DNA from: Salinicoccus roseus
GTDB lineage: Bacteria > Bacillota > Bacilli > Staphylococcales > Salinicoccaceae
Direction of reading: 5' to 3'
Length of the DNA: 64,000 nt
NCBI RefSeq assembly: GCF_003814515.1
Contig: NZ_RKQJ01000001.1
Location: forward strand, 1,240,001 to 1,304,000
A program made the position numbers and the translations under genes. Below, piece by piece: positions 46,748 to 55,577 of the stretch. How positions within the stretch are numbered: the first letter of the stretch is position 1; every line of letters begins with the position of its first letter. Below the pieces are notes generated by a model. That model was not told the origin of the DNA and did not search any database. It worked only from the letters and a program-made list of their open reading frames with translations.

Positions 46748-48853
46748 TTATATGGAACAGCTTGTGCATTCTTCTACGCTGAGCAGTTTGTTCCTTGTAT
46801 AATAGAGGGATTTCAACCCTTTATGGTGCGCATATATATACAGTCTTGCCAATTCTCTTGTGGAAATATCGGAGTTCACATACAGGATTGTGCTGATGCC
46901 CTGGTCGATATGCTGCTGGATTGTCGCAATCATATCGAGGAGTTTCATCTGATCCGTATTGAATGCACTCTTGTAGTACCACATCGTCTCCGGAGAAAGG
47001 AACGGCATCGGATAGAATGTTTCGGAATTGCCGTATGTCCGGCGTTCGATCGTATCCACGATCGGCATCACGGAACTTGTCGCATTCTGTACATAGGAAA
47101 TGCTCTGTGTCGGCGCAATTGCCAGGCGGTATGCGTGGAACAGACCATTTTCCATCACTTCATCACGCAGTGCCTCCCAGTCCTGCTGACTTGGGATATG
47201 GATGTTCGAGAACAGGCCGGCAACCTTTTCGGATTTCGGCTCCACCGCTTCTGAAATGTAACGCTCGAAATATTTGCCTGTCGCATATTCGGACTTGTCG
47301 AAATCCTTGAATGTTTCTCCGCGTTCCTTGGCGATCAGCATTGATTTCTCAAGGGAGTAGAAGTTGAGCAGCATGAAGAAGACATTGGCAAAGTCCCTCG
47401 CCTCTTCGGATTCATAGCTGATCTTGTTCTTCGCGAGATAACCGTGGAGGTTCATCGCCCCAAGGCCCACGGAATGCAGTTCATCATTCGCCTTCTTGAC
47501 GCCCGGCGCATTTGCGATTGCAGTATCATCACTGACGACGGTCAATGCTTCTATGCCGTCATGGACGGAATCGCGCACCTTGCCGGACTCCATTACATTG
47601 GCGATGTTCAGTGAGCCCAGGTTGCAGGAGATGTCACGGCGGATTTCATCATCCGTACCGTAGTCATTGATTGTGGATGTCTCCTGAAGCTGGAAGATCT
47701 CGGTACAGAGGTTGCTGATTTTGATCTGTCCGATATCCTTCAGCGGGTGGACCTTATTGGCATTGTCCTTGAACATGATGTACGGATAGCCGGACTGCAG
47801 CTGTGTCTGTGCAATCGTATTGAGCATCTCGCGTGCATCCATCTCACGTTTCTTCACCTTATCGTTTGCGACGAGTTCATCGTACATCTCGTCGAGATTC
47901 ATATCATCCAGAGACTGGCCGTATTCGCGTTCGACCGTATGCGGTGCGAACAGATAGAACGGATCGTTGTTTTTGGCCAGGTCGAAGAACTTGGATGGCA
48001 CGACGAGTCCAGTGGAAATCGTCGCAAGGCGGATATCTTCATCCGCATTCACTTTCTTCGTATCCAGGAATTCCGGAAGGTCATAGTGGAAGATGTTCAA
48101 GTAGACAGCACCGGCACCGGGTCTTTGGCCCAGCTGATCGGCATAGCCGAATCCGCCTTCAAGCGCCTTGGCGACCGGCAGTACACCTTTCGCTACGCCT
48201 TCAATGCCTTTTATCGCTTCGCCACGGGCACGCAGTTTCGACAGGTTGATTGCAACCCCGCCACCGATCTTGGAAAGCTGTTTGGCTGTGGAATCGATGT
48301 AGTTGATTGAATTCAGGCTGTCATCGACTTCAAGCAGGAAGCAGGAGACCATTTCGCCGCGGCGTGCGCGTCCTGCATTCAGGAATGTCGGTGTCGCAGG
48401 CTGGTAGCGCTGTTCGATCATCGACAGGATGAAGCGTTTGGCCTGTTCCTTGTTGCCCTTGGCCAGGTAGAGGCTCACGATGACCACGTGCTGCTTGTAG
48501 TCCTCGAGGTACTGCTTCTTGTCGTTCGTCTTCAATGTATAGTCCTTGAAGAACTTGCTTGCTGCCATATAGCTCTTGAACTGGAATGGGATGCTGTCCG
48601 CGTATGTGACGATGTCCATCACATCCTCATCGGAATACTCCGCAAACAGGTCATAGTAGAAATCGTTGTCCACTAGGTAGTGCAGACGTTCGAGCTCGCT
48701 GTCGAAATGGATGGTCTTGTCCTTGACCTCCTCCATGAAGACGGCCAGTGCCTCCTGATCCTTATGCAGCTGATAAAAACCTGTTTCATCGCGCTTCGTC
48801 ACTTCGTTATTCAGTTCAATATGGTTGTATTTCTTTTCGTCCAAGACTTTCAT
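46748..48853 (-). CDS. nrdE: Class Ib ribonucleotide reductase large subunit NrdE
   Basis: A 701-residue catalytic subunit that reduces ribonucleoside diphosphates. The active-site cysteine regions are EMVSCFLLEVDDSL and DISCNLGSLNIANV. The C-terminal redox pair is CTSC, the last motif of the protein. The N-terminal ATP cone of class Ia is absent, as expected for NrdE. I start at ATG 48853 (MKVLDEKKYNHIEL), overlapping nrdI by 38 bases. Confidence 0.96.
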   Translation of the reverse strand: MKVLDEKKYNHIELNNEVTKRDETGFYQLHKDQEALAVFMEEVKDKTIHFDSELERLHYLVDNDFYYDLFAEYSDEDVMDIVTYADSIPFQFKSYMAASKFFKDYTLKTNDKKQYLEDYKQHVVIVSLYLAKGNKEQAKRFILSMIEQRYQPATPTFLNAGRARRGEMVSCFLLEVDDSLNSINYIDSTAKQLSKIGGGVAINLSKLRARGEAIKGIEGVAKGVLPVAKALEGGFGYADQLGQRPGAGAVYLNIFHYDLPEFLDTKKVNADEDIRLATISTGLVVPSKFFDLAKNNDPFYLFAPHTVEREYGQSLDDMNLDEMYDELVANDKVKKREMDAREMLNTIAQTQLQSGYPYIMFKDNANKVHPLKDIGQIKISNLCTEIFQLQETSTINDYGTDDEIRRDISCNLGSLNIANVMESGKVRDSVHDGIEALTVVSDDTAIANAPGVKKANDELHSVGLGAMNLHGYLAKNKISYESEEARDFANVFFMLLNFYSLEKSMLIAKERGETFKDFDKSEYATGKYFERYISEAVEPKSEKVAGLFSNIHIPSQQDWEALRDEVMENGLFHAYRLAIAPTQSISYVQNATSSVMPIVDTIERRTYGNSETFYPMPFLSPETMWYYKSAFNTDQMKLLDMIATIQQHIDQGISTILYVNSDISTRELARLYIYAHHKGLKSLYYTRNKLLSVEECTSCSI

Positions 48854-49223
48854 GCATAGCCCCTGCCTTTTCAATGAATTCTTCTCTGTCTTTCTGGTTT
48901 CCATGAAGCTCAAACTTCATCAGCAATGGTACTCCGTATTCGTCACTGATATGCTCTCCGGCACGTGCAAAGTTGTTCCCCCAATTCCGGTTGCCGCTTG
49001 AGGCGACACCCACCATCAATTCGTGGTTCACTTCAAGAAACGTCTTCACTTCATCGGGTACTCCGCCGAACCCGTAGGTTCCGGTAACGAGTATGAAGGG
49101 TTCCCGGATCTGCTCGCTGCTGTTTGAAGCATTGATTTCGTAAGTATCATACTGCTCCGCCACCTGCGCGTTTCTGATGAAGCGCCTGGTATTCCCCGTC
49201 ATGGAATAGAATGCAATCATCAT
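48816..49223 (-). CDS. nrdI: Flavodoxin-like NrdI, class Ib RNR activator
   Basis: A 135-residue flavodoxin-fold protein. The FMN loops are FYSMTGNTRRF near the N-terminus, VTGTYGFGGVP and VASSGNRNWGNNFARAG. NrdI supplies oxidant to load the manganese cofactor of NrdF. ATG 49223 lies 7 bases after GGGGAGG; a second ATG follows immediately. The frame open upstream of this has no ribosome site. First gene of the operon and preceded by NrdR boxes. Confidence 0.94.
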   Translation of the reverse strand: MMIAFYSMTGNTRRFIRNAQVAEQYDTYEINASNSSEQIREPFILVTGTYGFGGVPDEVKTFLEVNHELMVGVASSGNRNWGNNFARAGEHISDEYGVPLLMKFELHGNQKDREEFIEKAGAMHESLGRKEIQPY

Positions 49224-49329
49224 GCCATCGCCTCCCCATTCCTTCTCCTGCAAAATAAAATAATCGAACTCCCGTCCGACAATCATGGTTGCATCTATTA
49301 TCTCTTTACACGCTTCTTAAAGCAGGTAA

Positions 49330-49377
49330 ACACTATATATTGTGTCCTACGGAAAATTTACACACAATATATGTGTA
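49330..49377 (-). promoter_or_regulatory. Two NrdR boxes upstream of nrdI
   Basis: ACACTATATATTGTGT at 49330-49345 is a full palindromic NrdR box. A second, ACACAATATATGTGTA at about 49362-49377, keeps the left half and lies 32 bases away, three helical turns, the usual spacing. I cannot assign the -35 and -10 boxes with confidence, but the sites are 107-154 bases before the nrdI start. Confidence 0.85.
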
Positions 49378-49486
49378 TTGCACGTTCTATAATGACATAA
49401 TCATACAGAATTATCAATGGCATAATAAGACATTTCATTGGGAATAATATCACTTAAATATAGACAAAGTCGCATCATATGTATGT

Positions 49487-49576
49487 TATACTATAGCAAA
49501 AATTCGACCAAAAATTTTTTGGTAAAACTCTCTCTGCATATAACTGTGAAATAAAAATTTCACCAAAAATTTTATC
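49487..49576 (+). promoter_or_regulatory. Promoter region of the EamA gene with unassigned operator-like repeats
   Basis: An extended -10 box, TGT-TATACT (49487-49492), is followed by three symmetric elements. These are ACCAAAAATTTTTTGGT at 49507-49523 (near-perfect palindrome); GTGAAAT-AAAA-ATTTCAC at 49546-49563 (perfect); and a 24-base direct repeat of the first region at 49553-49576 (20 of 24 identical to 49498-49521). No known regulator matches. Position after the start site suggests repression. Together with the NrdR region this fills the 371-base gap between nrdI and the EamA gene. Confidence 0.6.
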
Positions 49577-49594
49577 ATGGAGTTGTTTCTTAAA

Positions 49595-50458
49595 ATGAAC
49601 AATACGACGAAAGGCATCATCGCCCTTCTCATTTCATCCCTCGGGTTCAGCCTGATGGCCCTGCTTGTAAAATACAGCGGAGATCTGCCGACGGTCCAAA
49701 AGGCATTCTTCAGGAACTTTGTGGCGATGCTCGTCGCCCTCACCCTCGCATTATACTACAGGGAGAAACTTTTTGGCCGGAGGGAGAACCAGGGGCTGCT
49801 CATGCTGCGTTCGACCTTCGGTGTACTCGGAGTCTTACTCAACTTTTTCGCAATCGACAGGATGGTTCTGAGCGATGCGGACATCCTCAACAAATTGAGC
49901 CCCTTCTTCACCATAATACTATGCGCCATATTCCTTAAGGAATACATACGGAAATATCAGATGGCCGCAATCATCATCGCCTTCATCGGCGCGATCTTCA
50001 TCATCAAGCCCTCCATGTCGAGTGAGACGCTGTATGCCGTGGTCGGCGTACTCGGCGCCCTGCTGGCAGCTGGCGCCTATACTGTGCTCCGGGTGCTCGG
50101 GAGCCGGGAGAAGTTCTACACGGTCGTCTTCTATTTCTCCTTCTTCTCCTCGGTTGTTCTGCTGCCCTTCTTCATCTGGCAGTTTGAACCGATGACCGCC
50201 TCGCAATTCTGGATGCTCGTCTTCTCCGGCCTGTGCGCAGCTTTCGGCCAGTTTGGCCTCACCATCGCATACAGTTTTGCACCGGCCAGGGAGATATCCA
50301 TATTCTTCTATTCCACAATACTCTACACGGCTATCTTCAGCATCGTCTTCTTCAATGAAGTGCCGGACATGCTGTCCGTCTTAGGTTATATCATCATCTT
50401 TGCAGCCAGCTTCTACATGTTCATGAAGAACAGGCCGCCGAAGCATTCCACAATGTAA
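49595..50458 (+). CDS. EamA/DMT family transporter
   Basis: A 287-residue membrane protein with ten hydrophobic helices in two EamA repeats (IIALLISSLGFSLMALLVKYS opens the first; AVVGVLGALLAAGAYTVLRVLG the second). The family exports or imports metabolites; substrate unknown. I start at ATG 49595 (MNNTTKG), with GGAG 11 bases upstream; an ATG six codons earlier has no ribosome site. It is monocistronic, convergent with recQ and behind an unusual set of operator repeats. Confidence 0.87.
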   Translation: MNNTTKGIIALLISSLGFSLMALLVKYSGDLPTVQKAFFRNFVAMLVALTLALYYREKLFGRRENQGLLMLRSTFGVLGVLLNFFAIDRMVLSDADILNKLSPFFTIILCAIFLKEYIRKYQMAAIIIAFIGAIFIIKPSMSSETLYAVVGVLGALLAAGAYTVLRVLGSREKFYTVVFYFSFFSSVVLLPFFIWQFEPMTASQFWMLVFSGLCAAFGQFGLTIAYSFAPAREISIFFYSTILYTAIFSIVFFNEVPDMLSVLGYIIIFAASFYMFMKNRPPKHSTM

Positions 50459-50465
50459 CTATAAT

Positions 50466-50484
50466 AGCCGGCCAAAGGCCGGCT
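50466..50484. terminator. Hairpin between the EamA gene and recQ
   Basis: An 8-bp GC-rich stem AGCCGGCC/GGCCGGCT with an AAA loop between converging genes. There is no T-tract on either strand, so termination may need help. Confidence 0.6.
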
Positions 50485-50488
50485 TGAG

Positions 50489-52279
50489 TCATTCCATTTC
50501 AGTCGTCTGCTTCTTGTAGGCGTTGATCGTTTCCAGAAACTCTGGACAGTAGTGCTTCAGCTTATAGTTCCCGACTCCCTGGATATGCACCATATCCTGC
50601 TTGGTTTCGGGAACTTTTTTGGCAAAATCCCTGAGGACGTTGTCCGTGAATATGGATGTTTCCTCCACATCATGCTTTTCGGCAAGGCGGCGTCTTGTCT
50701 CCACGAGTTTTTCATACAGTATCTCATTCGGGGAGGATGCTGTGCTGATGTCCACCTTTTCATTGAAGTATCTCCTGAAAGGAACGGTGTAGAGTGTGGC
50801 CGACCCATTCATCACCCTCCTGCTCCGGTCGACGATATAGAGCTGCTCATCCCTCAGATGGACATAGCCCCTGTAGATGAGCTCCTCCAGTATATGGTTG
50901 AGTTCGCTCGTCAGATAGCTCTCCATCGTGCCGAAGGCGCTCAGAGTGTCGAGGTTGAAGGCAAGGATGTTTTCGGCCGATTCACCCCGCAGTATCTGGA
51001 TGGCCTGCTCCTTCGTCACAGGAATCTCGCTCTGTGCCAGAAGGTTCAAGACAAGCTTCGCCTCCAGTGTCATGTCATAGGTGCGCTCCGGATTCAGACA
51101 GTTCGAACACTGTCCGCACTCGACCACATATTCATCGGCATCAAAGTACTTGATGATGAAGCTGCTCAGACATTTGTTCGTCCGGTTGTACTGGATCATC
51201 CTGTCGAGCTTCGCCCGCATGTGGTCCTTATACTGCTCGGTCGAGCTTGAACGGTCTATGAAGAACTGGTGGAGGTTGACGTCCCGCGGGCTCGACAGCA
51301 GGATGCATTCACTGGTCTTCCCGTCCCGTCCGGCACGTCCGATTTCCTGATAGTAGCTTTCGAGGTCGCCCGGCAGGTTGTGGTGGATGATGAACCGGAT
51401 GTCCGCCTTGTCTATCCCCATGCCGAAGGCATTCGTCGCCACAGCGATGTCCACTTCCCCTGTAATGAACAAACGCTGATTGCGGTTCCTCTCCTCTTTG
51501 CCGAGGCCGCCGTGATAGATGACATTTTCAATCCCATGTTCCTCGAGATGGAGGGATATCTTTTCCACCTCTGCGCGTGTAGCCGCATAGACGATGCCGG
51601 GAGCGCCGGGACGATCTTTGATGTAGGATTCTATGAACTGTTCACGCTGGTATGTCGGGTTGACGCTGAGATGCAGATTATCCCGCGCTACACTTGTGCT
51701 GTAGACACGTGCCCCTTCGATGTCGAGGAGCTCCTGGATGTTCTCCTGGACCTCCTCTGTTGCTGTGGCGGTCAGCCCGACCGTGGTCGCTTCCGGCACG
51801 AGTTCCTTCAATACAGGTATGATGTTCTGGTAGCTCGGCCGGAAGTCATGGCCCCACTTCGAAATGCAGTGTGCCTCGTCGAATGCAATCAGTGAAACAT
51901 CGAGCCTGCTGACCAGCTGTCTGAACTCCTCGTTATTGAACCGCTCCGGCGCCACGTAGAGGAACTGGTAACGGCCCGACTCAAGGCCTGCCATCACAGC
52001 TTCTATTTCCTTCTTCTTCAAGGTTGAATTCAAGTAGGCGGCAGGAATGCTCTGCGCATTCAATGTTTCCACCTGATCCCGCATCAATGAGATCAACGGG
52101 GAAATGACAAGCGTCAGGCCGTCCATTTCCAGCCCCGGCACTTGGAAACAGAGCGACTTTCCGGACCCTGTAGGCAATACTCCCAGAGTATTGTGGCCGC
52201 TTACGACCGATTCTATGATTTCCTTTTGCTTAGGTCTGAAATTTTCAAATCCAAAATACTGCTTCAAGATTTTTTCCAT
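50489..52279 (-). CDS. recQ: ATP-dependent DNA helicase RecQ
   Basis: A 596-residue RecQ. Walker A is LPTGSGKSLCFQ, the DEAH box FDEAHCISKWGHDFRPSY is followed by motif VI QEIGRAGRDG. The zinc module has CGQCSNC and the C-terminal HRDC domain spans about 515-590. It unwinds DNA in recombination and repair. I start at ATG 52279 (MEKILKQYFGFENFRP), matching the family, though the ribosome site is weak; a GTG eight codons earlier is an alternative. Confidence 0.95.
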   Translation of the reverse strand: MEKILKQYFGFENFRPKQKEIIESVVSGHNTLGVLPTGSGKSLCFQVPGLEMDGLTLVISPLISLMRDQVETLNAQSIPAAYLNSTLKKKEIEAVMAGLESGRYQFLYVAPERFNNEEFRQLVSRLDVSLIAFDEAHCISKWGHDFRPSYQNIIPVLKELVPEATTVGLTATATEEVQENIQELLDIEGARVYSTSVARDNLHLSVNPTYQREQFIESYIKDRPGAPGIVYAATRAEVEKISLHLEEHGIENVIYHGGLGKEERNRNQRLFITGEVDIAVATNAFGMGIDKADIRFIIHHNLPGDLESYYQEIGRAGRDGKTSECILLSSPRDVNLHQFFIDRSSSTEQYKDHMRAKLDRMIQYNRTNKCLSSFIIKYFDADEYVVECGQCSNCLNPERTYDMTLEAKLVLNLLAQSEIPVTKEQAIQILRGESAENILAFNLDTLSAFGTMESYLTSELNHILEELIYRGYVHLRDEQLYIVDRSRRVMNGSATLYTVPFRRYFNEKVDISTASSPNEILYEKLVETRRRLAEKHDVEETSIFTDNVLRDFAKKVPETKQDMVHIQGVGNYKLKHYCPEFLETINAYKKQTTEME

Positions 52280-52403
52280 ATCGAAACCGATCCCACCGTT
52301 CACTGGTCATTACCAATAACCCATTATTTCTGATATGTCATTATACCTTATTTTTCATCGCAATTGTTGCTGGTAATCTAAATTCCGGAAGAAATCATCA
52401 AAA

Positions 52404-52429
52404 AAATTCCGGAGCATGGGCCCCGGAAT
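52404..52429 (-). terminator. Terminator of the pxpB-pxpC-like pair
   Basis: A 7-bp stem ATTCCGG/CCGGAAT with a 10-base loop, then seven T on the minus strand, 8 bases after the stop. Confidence 0.9.
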
Positions 52430-52436
52430 CCGCTTC

Positions 52437-53378
52437 CTACATCTTCTCTTTTATGAGCTCTTTAGACAGTTTATAATCGATTGCCTTGAATAGGCTCTTC
52501 ACCCACAGGTGATGGGCGTAGAGGTTCGCATGGGCGTCGTCCGCGCCGATGCATTTGAAGCGTATATGGGACCCTGCCCGCTTCTGGACGAGCTTGTGCA
52601 GATGATAGGAAGGTATCGTACCGATATGCGGAGCAGTCGTATAGTCATTGAAATCATTCAATGCAAGTACCGGCTGGCCATCGGCGATATATACTCCACC
52701 CTTCAGGCCCGGGTGTTCGATGCCCTCGGTGTCCATGTCGACCCCTGCTCCTTCAAGGTAGAGGGCGGCACGGTATTTCTCATTCCTTACCGTATACTCG
52801 TTTGCCTCGAGTGCTTCGTAGACCGCATCCGGCACATCCGGACGCCTGACTATATGGTATGTGTCCGATAGATATACTTCCACGAGCGCATATGTGTCCA
52901 CACCCCAGCTCACTTCCTTCTGCTGCTTGAGCATATTGAAGAGCTCATCATGCTGCGGAGTGTAGTCGCGGCACATGATGACTTCGTCGCCGGACCGGAG
53001 GACATTCGACCCTTCGACTTTTATGCCACCGGCAACAGCAAGGTAGACCCTGTTTCCTCTTGTGGACTCGCCGAAGATGAGTTCATCCCCACGGTCGAAC
53101 AGATATATCCTGTTGATGAATATATCGCGGTCCCCGGACTTCGCCTTGAACTCTGCACCCGAGAACGCGACGATGGTCGGTTCGGTGAATTTGATGGCCC
53201 CGGGACGCAGCGTCATTTCGATGGTCGGCTGTTCGGGACTGTTCCCCACAAGCTGGTTGGCCAACTGATGGGCCAGACGGTCGCAGGCCCCGTTGTATTC
53301 ATTGCCTCTGGCGGAAACCTCAGGGTCCAGCGTCTGCAGAAGTGTCAGCATTCCGCTATCCTGTATGATCAGGCTCAT
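52437..53378 (-). CDS. PxpC/KipA-like protein (allophanate hydrolase subunit 2 family)
   Basis: A 313-residue member of the family in which PxpC works with PxpB and PxpA as 5-oxoprolinase, and KipA counters KipI in Bacillus. The family start is visible as SGMLTLLQTLDPEVSARGNEYNGACDRLAHQLANQLVGN, then FTEPTIVAFSGAEF and GNRVYLAVAGGIKVEGS. Its ATG overlaps the 85-residue PxpB-like gene by four bases (ATGA). No pxpA is nearby. The sequence is diverged, so activity on oxoproline is not assured. Confidence 0.82.
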   Translation of the reverse strand: MSLIIQDSGMLTLLQTLDPEVSARGNEYNGACDRLAHQLANQLVGNSPEQPTIEMTLRPGAIKFTEPTIVAFSGAEFKAKSGDRDIFINRIYLFDRGDELIFGESTRGNRVYLAVAGGIKVEGSNVLRSGDEVIMCRDYTPQHDELFNMLKQQKEVSWGVDTYALVEVYLSDTYHIVRRPDVPDAVYEALEANEYTVRNEKYRAALYLEGAGVDMDTEGIEHPGLKGGVYIADGQPVLALNDFNDYTTAPHIGTIPSYHLHKLVQKRAGSHIRFKCIGADDAHANLYAHHLWVKSLFKAIDYKLSKELIKEKM

Positions 53379-53632
53379 ATTGAAAACTCCATTCCTGTGA
53401 GAAATTCCCGGACTTCCTCTATGATGATGTCACTAGGTTCGATGGTGTTCTGCTCCTCCATCACTTTGATGGGTGAATAGTAGAAAGTAAGGGTGTGCTC
53501 GGTCGTGATCATGCTGTTCAGATAGACATGCTTCCCCTCTTCAAATGCCTTTTCCAGCTCCACCCGCTTCGTGGAATCGATCGGGTCAGGCTGCTGGTAC
53601 GTGATATAGCAATCCCCATTTGCAAAAATCAT
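53375..53632 (-). CDS. Short PxpB/KipI-like protein, N-terminal domain only
   Basis: An 85-residue protein resembling the first domain of PxpB/KipI: the opening FANGDCYITYQ aligns with the family's GDxAL...VxF start, and TLTFYYSPIKV with its SLxVxYDP strand. Full-length PxpB is about 220-240 residues with a second, cyclophilin-like domain that is missing here. AGGAGG precedes the ATG and the stop overlaps the pxpC-like start, so it is expressed as a unit. The assignment is by pattern and position and is moderate. Confidence 0.6.
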   Translation of the reverse strand: MIFANGDCYITYQQPDPIDSTKRVELEKAFEEGKHVYLNSMITTEHTLTFYYSPIKVMEEQNTIEPSDIIIEEVREFLTGMEFSI

Positions 53633-53656
53633 GACTGGTTCCTCCTAAATGTTCTT

Positions 53657-53869
53657 CTAATTGTCCCTGTAGAAAATATCCAATTCATCCGCCACGAAAT
53701 CGGTGACGCCACTGATGATGAACTGTACGATGATGATGGCTGCGATGACTCCGACGAAAGCAAGGAGCACCCCCACGATCTTGACGTCATTTTCAATGAG
53801 GTATGTCACTACGAAATGGGTAAACATCACAATCGCAATCACCAGTATTATTAAAAAGAGAGTTAACAT
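53657..53869 (-). CDS. Small two-helix membrane protein, unknown
   Basis: A 70-residue protein with two hydrophobic spans (residues 2-24 and 31-54) and a polar, acidic end (DFVADELDIFYRDN). No family recognised. ATG 53869 is behind GGGGTGAATGC. It lies between the pabB-pabC fusion, whose stop is 4 bases upstream, and the short PxpB-like gene, 24 bases on, so it is probably co-transcribed with both. Confidence 0.68.
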   Translation of the reverse strand: MLTLFLIILVIAIVMFTHFVVTYLIENDVKIVGVLLAFVGVIAAIIIVQFIISGVTDFVADELDIFYRDN

Positions 53870-53873
53870 GCAT

Positions 53874-55577
53874 TCACCCCGGAATATTCAGATTGATCCG
53901 CACCCATTCTTTCAGGCTGTTGATCATGTATATTTTTATGCTGCCGTCTTCGAGCTTCTCAAGGAACGTTTCCATGGGATAGCCCCGCTCCTCCAATCTT
54001 CCATCCGCCATCAGACTCTGGCGCATCACGCCATCAAGCAGTCCGCTGGTGACAGGTGGTGTATAGAATCTCCCGTCTTCCTCGACGACCAGGTTGCCGA
54101 TGTTGAATTCGGTCAGTTGCTGATACTCATTATAATATAAAACGATGGGGAAATCATCGCCCACACCATGATAATGGTGCCTGACCGTCGTTTTGTTCGT
54201 CAGGAACATCGGAGGGGCCTTGATCGCCGCATCCGCAAGCCTTGCATCTGCGTACTCCACAGCTTCAACTTCTCCATGTGAGAACGTCATCTGTCCCGAG
54301 GCATCCGCAACTGCACGCAGCCTGTAGATGTCGTCTGCTTGGTCCAGACCATGCCTTTTAACGTATGCCTCGACCTCCTCCTTGAAATCCGGTGTAGAGA
54401 AGGCCAGGGCATCCGCCGATTTCAGGATACGCTTCTCGTGGAGCGCGAACCGTCTGACGGTCCCGGATTCGATGCGCATGGTCTCGATCAGCTTGTATCT
54501 TCCGTCCTCAAGGAACGCAGTCTTTGCGACCATTTCATCATATTCGCTCTCTGGAATCGAGTCGTAGGTGATGCCGCCGCCTGTCCCGTATTCATAGCGG
54601 CCGCCTTCGATATACAGTGTGCGGATGGGGACATTGAAGACTTGGGAACCGTCCGGGTACATGATGCCGAGTGTCCCGCAATAATAGCCCCTCGGCGTGC
54701 TCTCGAGCTTCCGTATGATATCCATGGTGGACTGCTTCGGTGCACCGGTGATCGAACCGCAGGGGAAGAGGGCTTTGATCAGCTCGGGCAGGCCCACCCC
54801 TTCCTCAATTTCCGCCTCGACCGTCGAAGTCATCTGGTAGACCGTATCGTAGCGTTCGATGGTAAACCGTTCCGGCACATGCACGCTGCCCTTCCTGGCC
54901 ACTTTGGAAAGGTCATTGCGCAGCAGGTCGACGATCATGACATTCTCCGCCCGGTCTTTACCCGAATGCCTCAGGAAATCGAAGCTCTCCTGGTCCTTCA
55001 CTGGATCGTCATACCTTCTCGCCGTCCCCTTCATCGGACGTGTGGAAATCCTTCCGGAAGCATCGACTTCAAAGAAGAGCTCCGGCGAACAGCTCACTAT
55101 GGACGTGCCCTTCCAATGGATGAACATCGTATAATCACCATTGTTCCTTGCGATGAGCTGTTCGAACAGTGCATGTACATCCCCGGAAAAAGTGCCTTTG
55201 AGCCGGGTCGTATAGTTGACCTGGTATGTATGGCCATCCCTTATGCTGTTCCGGATCTCTTCAATATCGGACATGATCTTCCCAGGCGCCTCCGTAAATG
55301 CCGGCTCCCCCATCATGTAGACACCTGCACCATCATAAGCCTCGAGAAAAGCTGTCCTGTCCACTGGCGCCCCAAAGACGCCGATGACGAAGGGGCCGCC
55401 TTCCTTCGCCTCATAGCTCAAGGCCGGAATCACATACCGTCCCGTATCAGCATGCTTCTGGGCGCTTGCCAGTGCTTCTTCCAGACTCATGTACTGTCCG
55501 GTCAGCACTTCAAGCGGCTCCGCAAAATACAGTTCTTCCATTCTCTCCGCCTTTTTAAACTTTACATGGACCTGCAT
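53874..55577 (-). CDS. pabB: Aminodeoxychorismate synthase component I fused to aminodeoxychorismate lyase (PabB-PabC)
   Basis: A 567-residue fusion. The chorismate-binding domain spans about 100-375, with the family motifs PMKGTARR, NVMIVDLLRNDL and PCGSITGAPKQSTMDII. A class IV PLP lyase follows from about 380 (ETMRIESGTVRRFALHEKRI, EFNIGNLVVEEDGRFYTPP). Together with PabA it makes p-aminobenzoate for folate. I start at ATG 55577 (MQVHVKF), within the end of pabA behind AAGGAAGG; a later ATG (MEELYF) is possible. Confidence 0.93.
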   Translation of the reverse strand: MQVHVKFKKAERMEELYFAEPLEVLTGQYMSLEEALASAQKHADTGRYVIPALSYEAKEGGPFVIGVFGAPVDRTAFLEAYDGAGVYMMGEPAFTEAPGKIMSDIEEIRNSIRDGHTYQVNYTTRLKGTFSGDVHALFEQLIARNNGDYTMFIHWKGTSIVSCSPELFFEVDASGRISTRPMKGTARRYDDPVKDQESFDFLRHSGKDRAENVMIVDLLRNDLSKVARKGSVHVPERFTIERYDTVYQMTSTVEAEIEEGVGLPELIKALFPCGSITGAPKQSTMDIIRKLESTPRGYYCGTLGIMYPDGSQVFNVPIRTLYIEGGRYEYGTGGGITYDSIPESEYDEMVAKTAFLEDGRYKLIETMRIESGTVRRFALHEKRILKSADALAFSTPDFKEEVEAYVKRHGLDQADDIYRLRAVADASGQMTFSHGEVEAVEYADARLADAAIKAPPMFLTNKTTVRHHYHGVGDDFPIVLYYNEYQQLTEFNIGNLVVEEDGRFYTPPVTSGLLDGVMRQSLMADGRLEERGYPMETFLEKLEDGSIKIYMINSLKEWVRINLNIPG

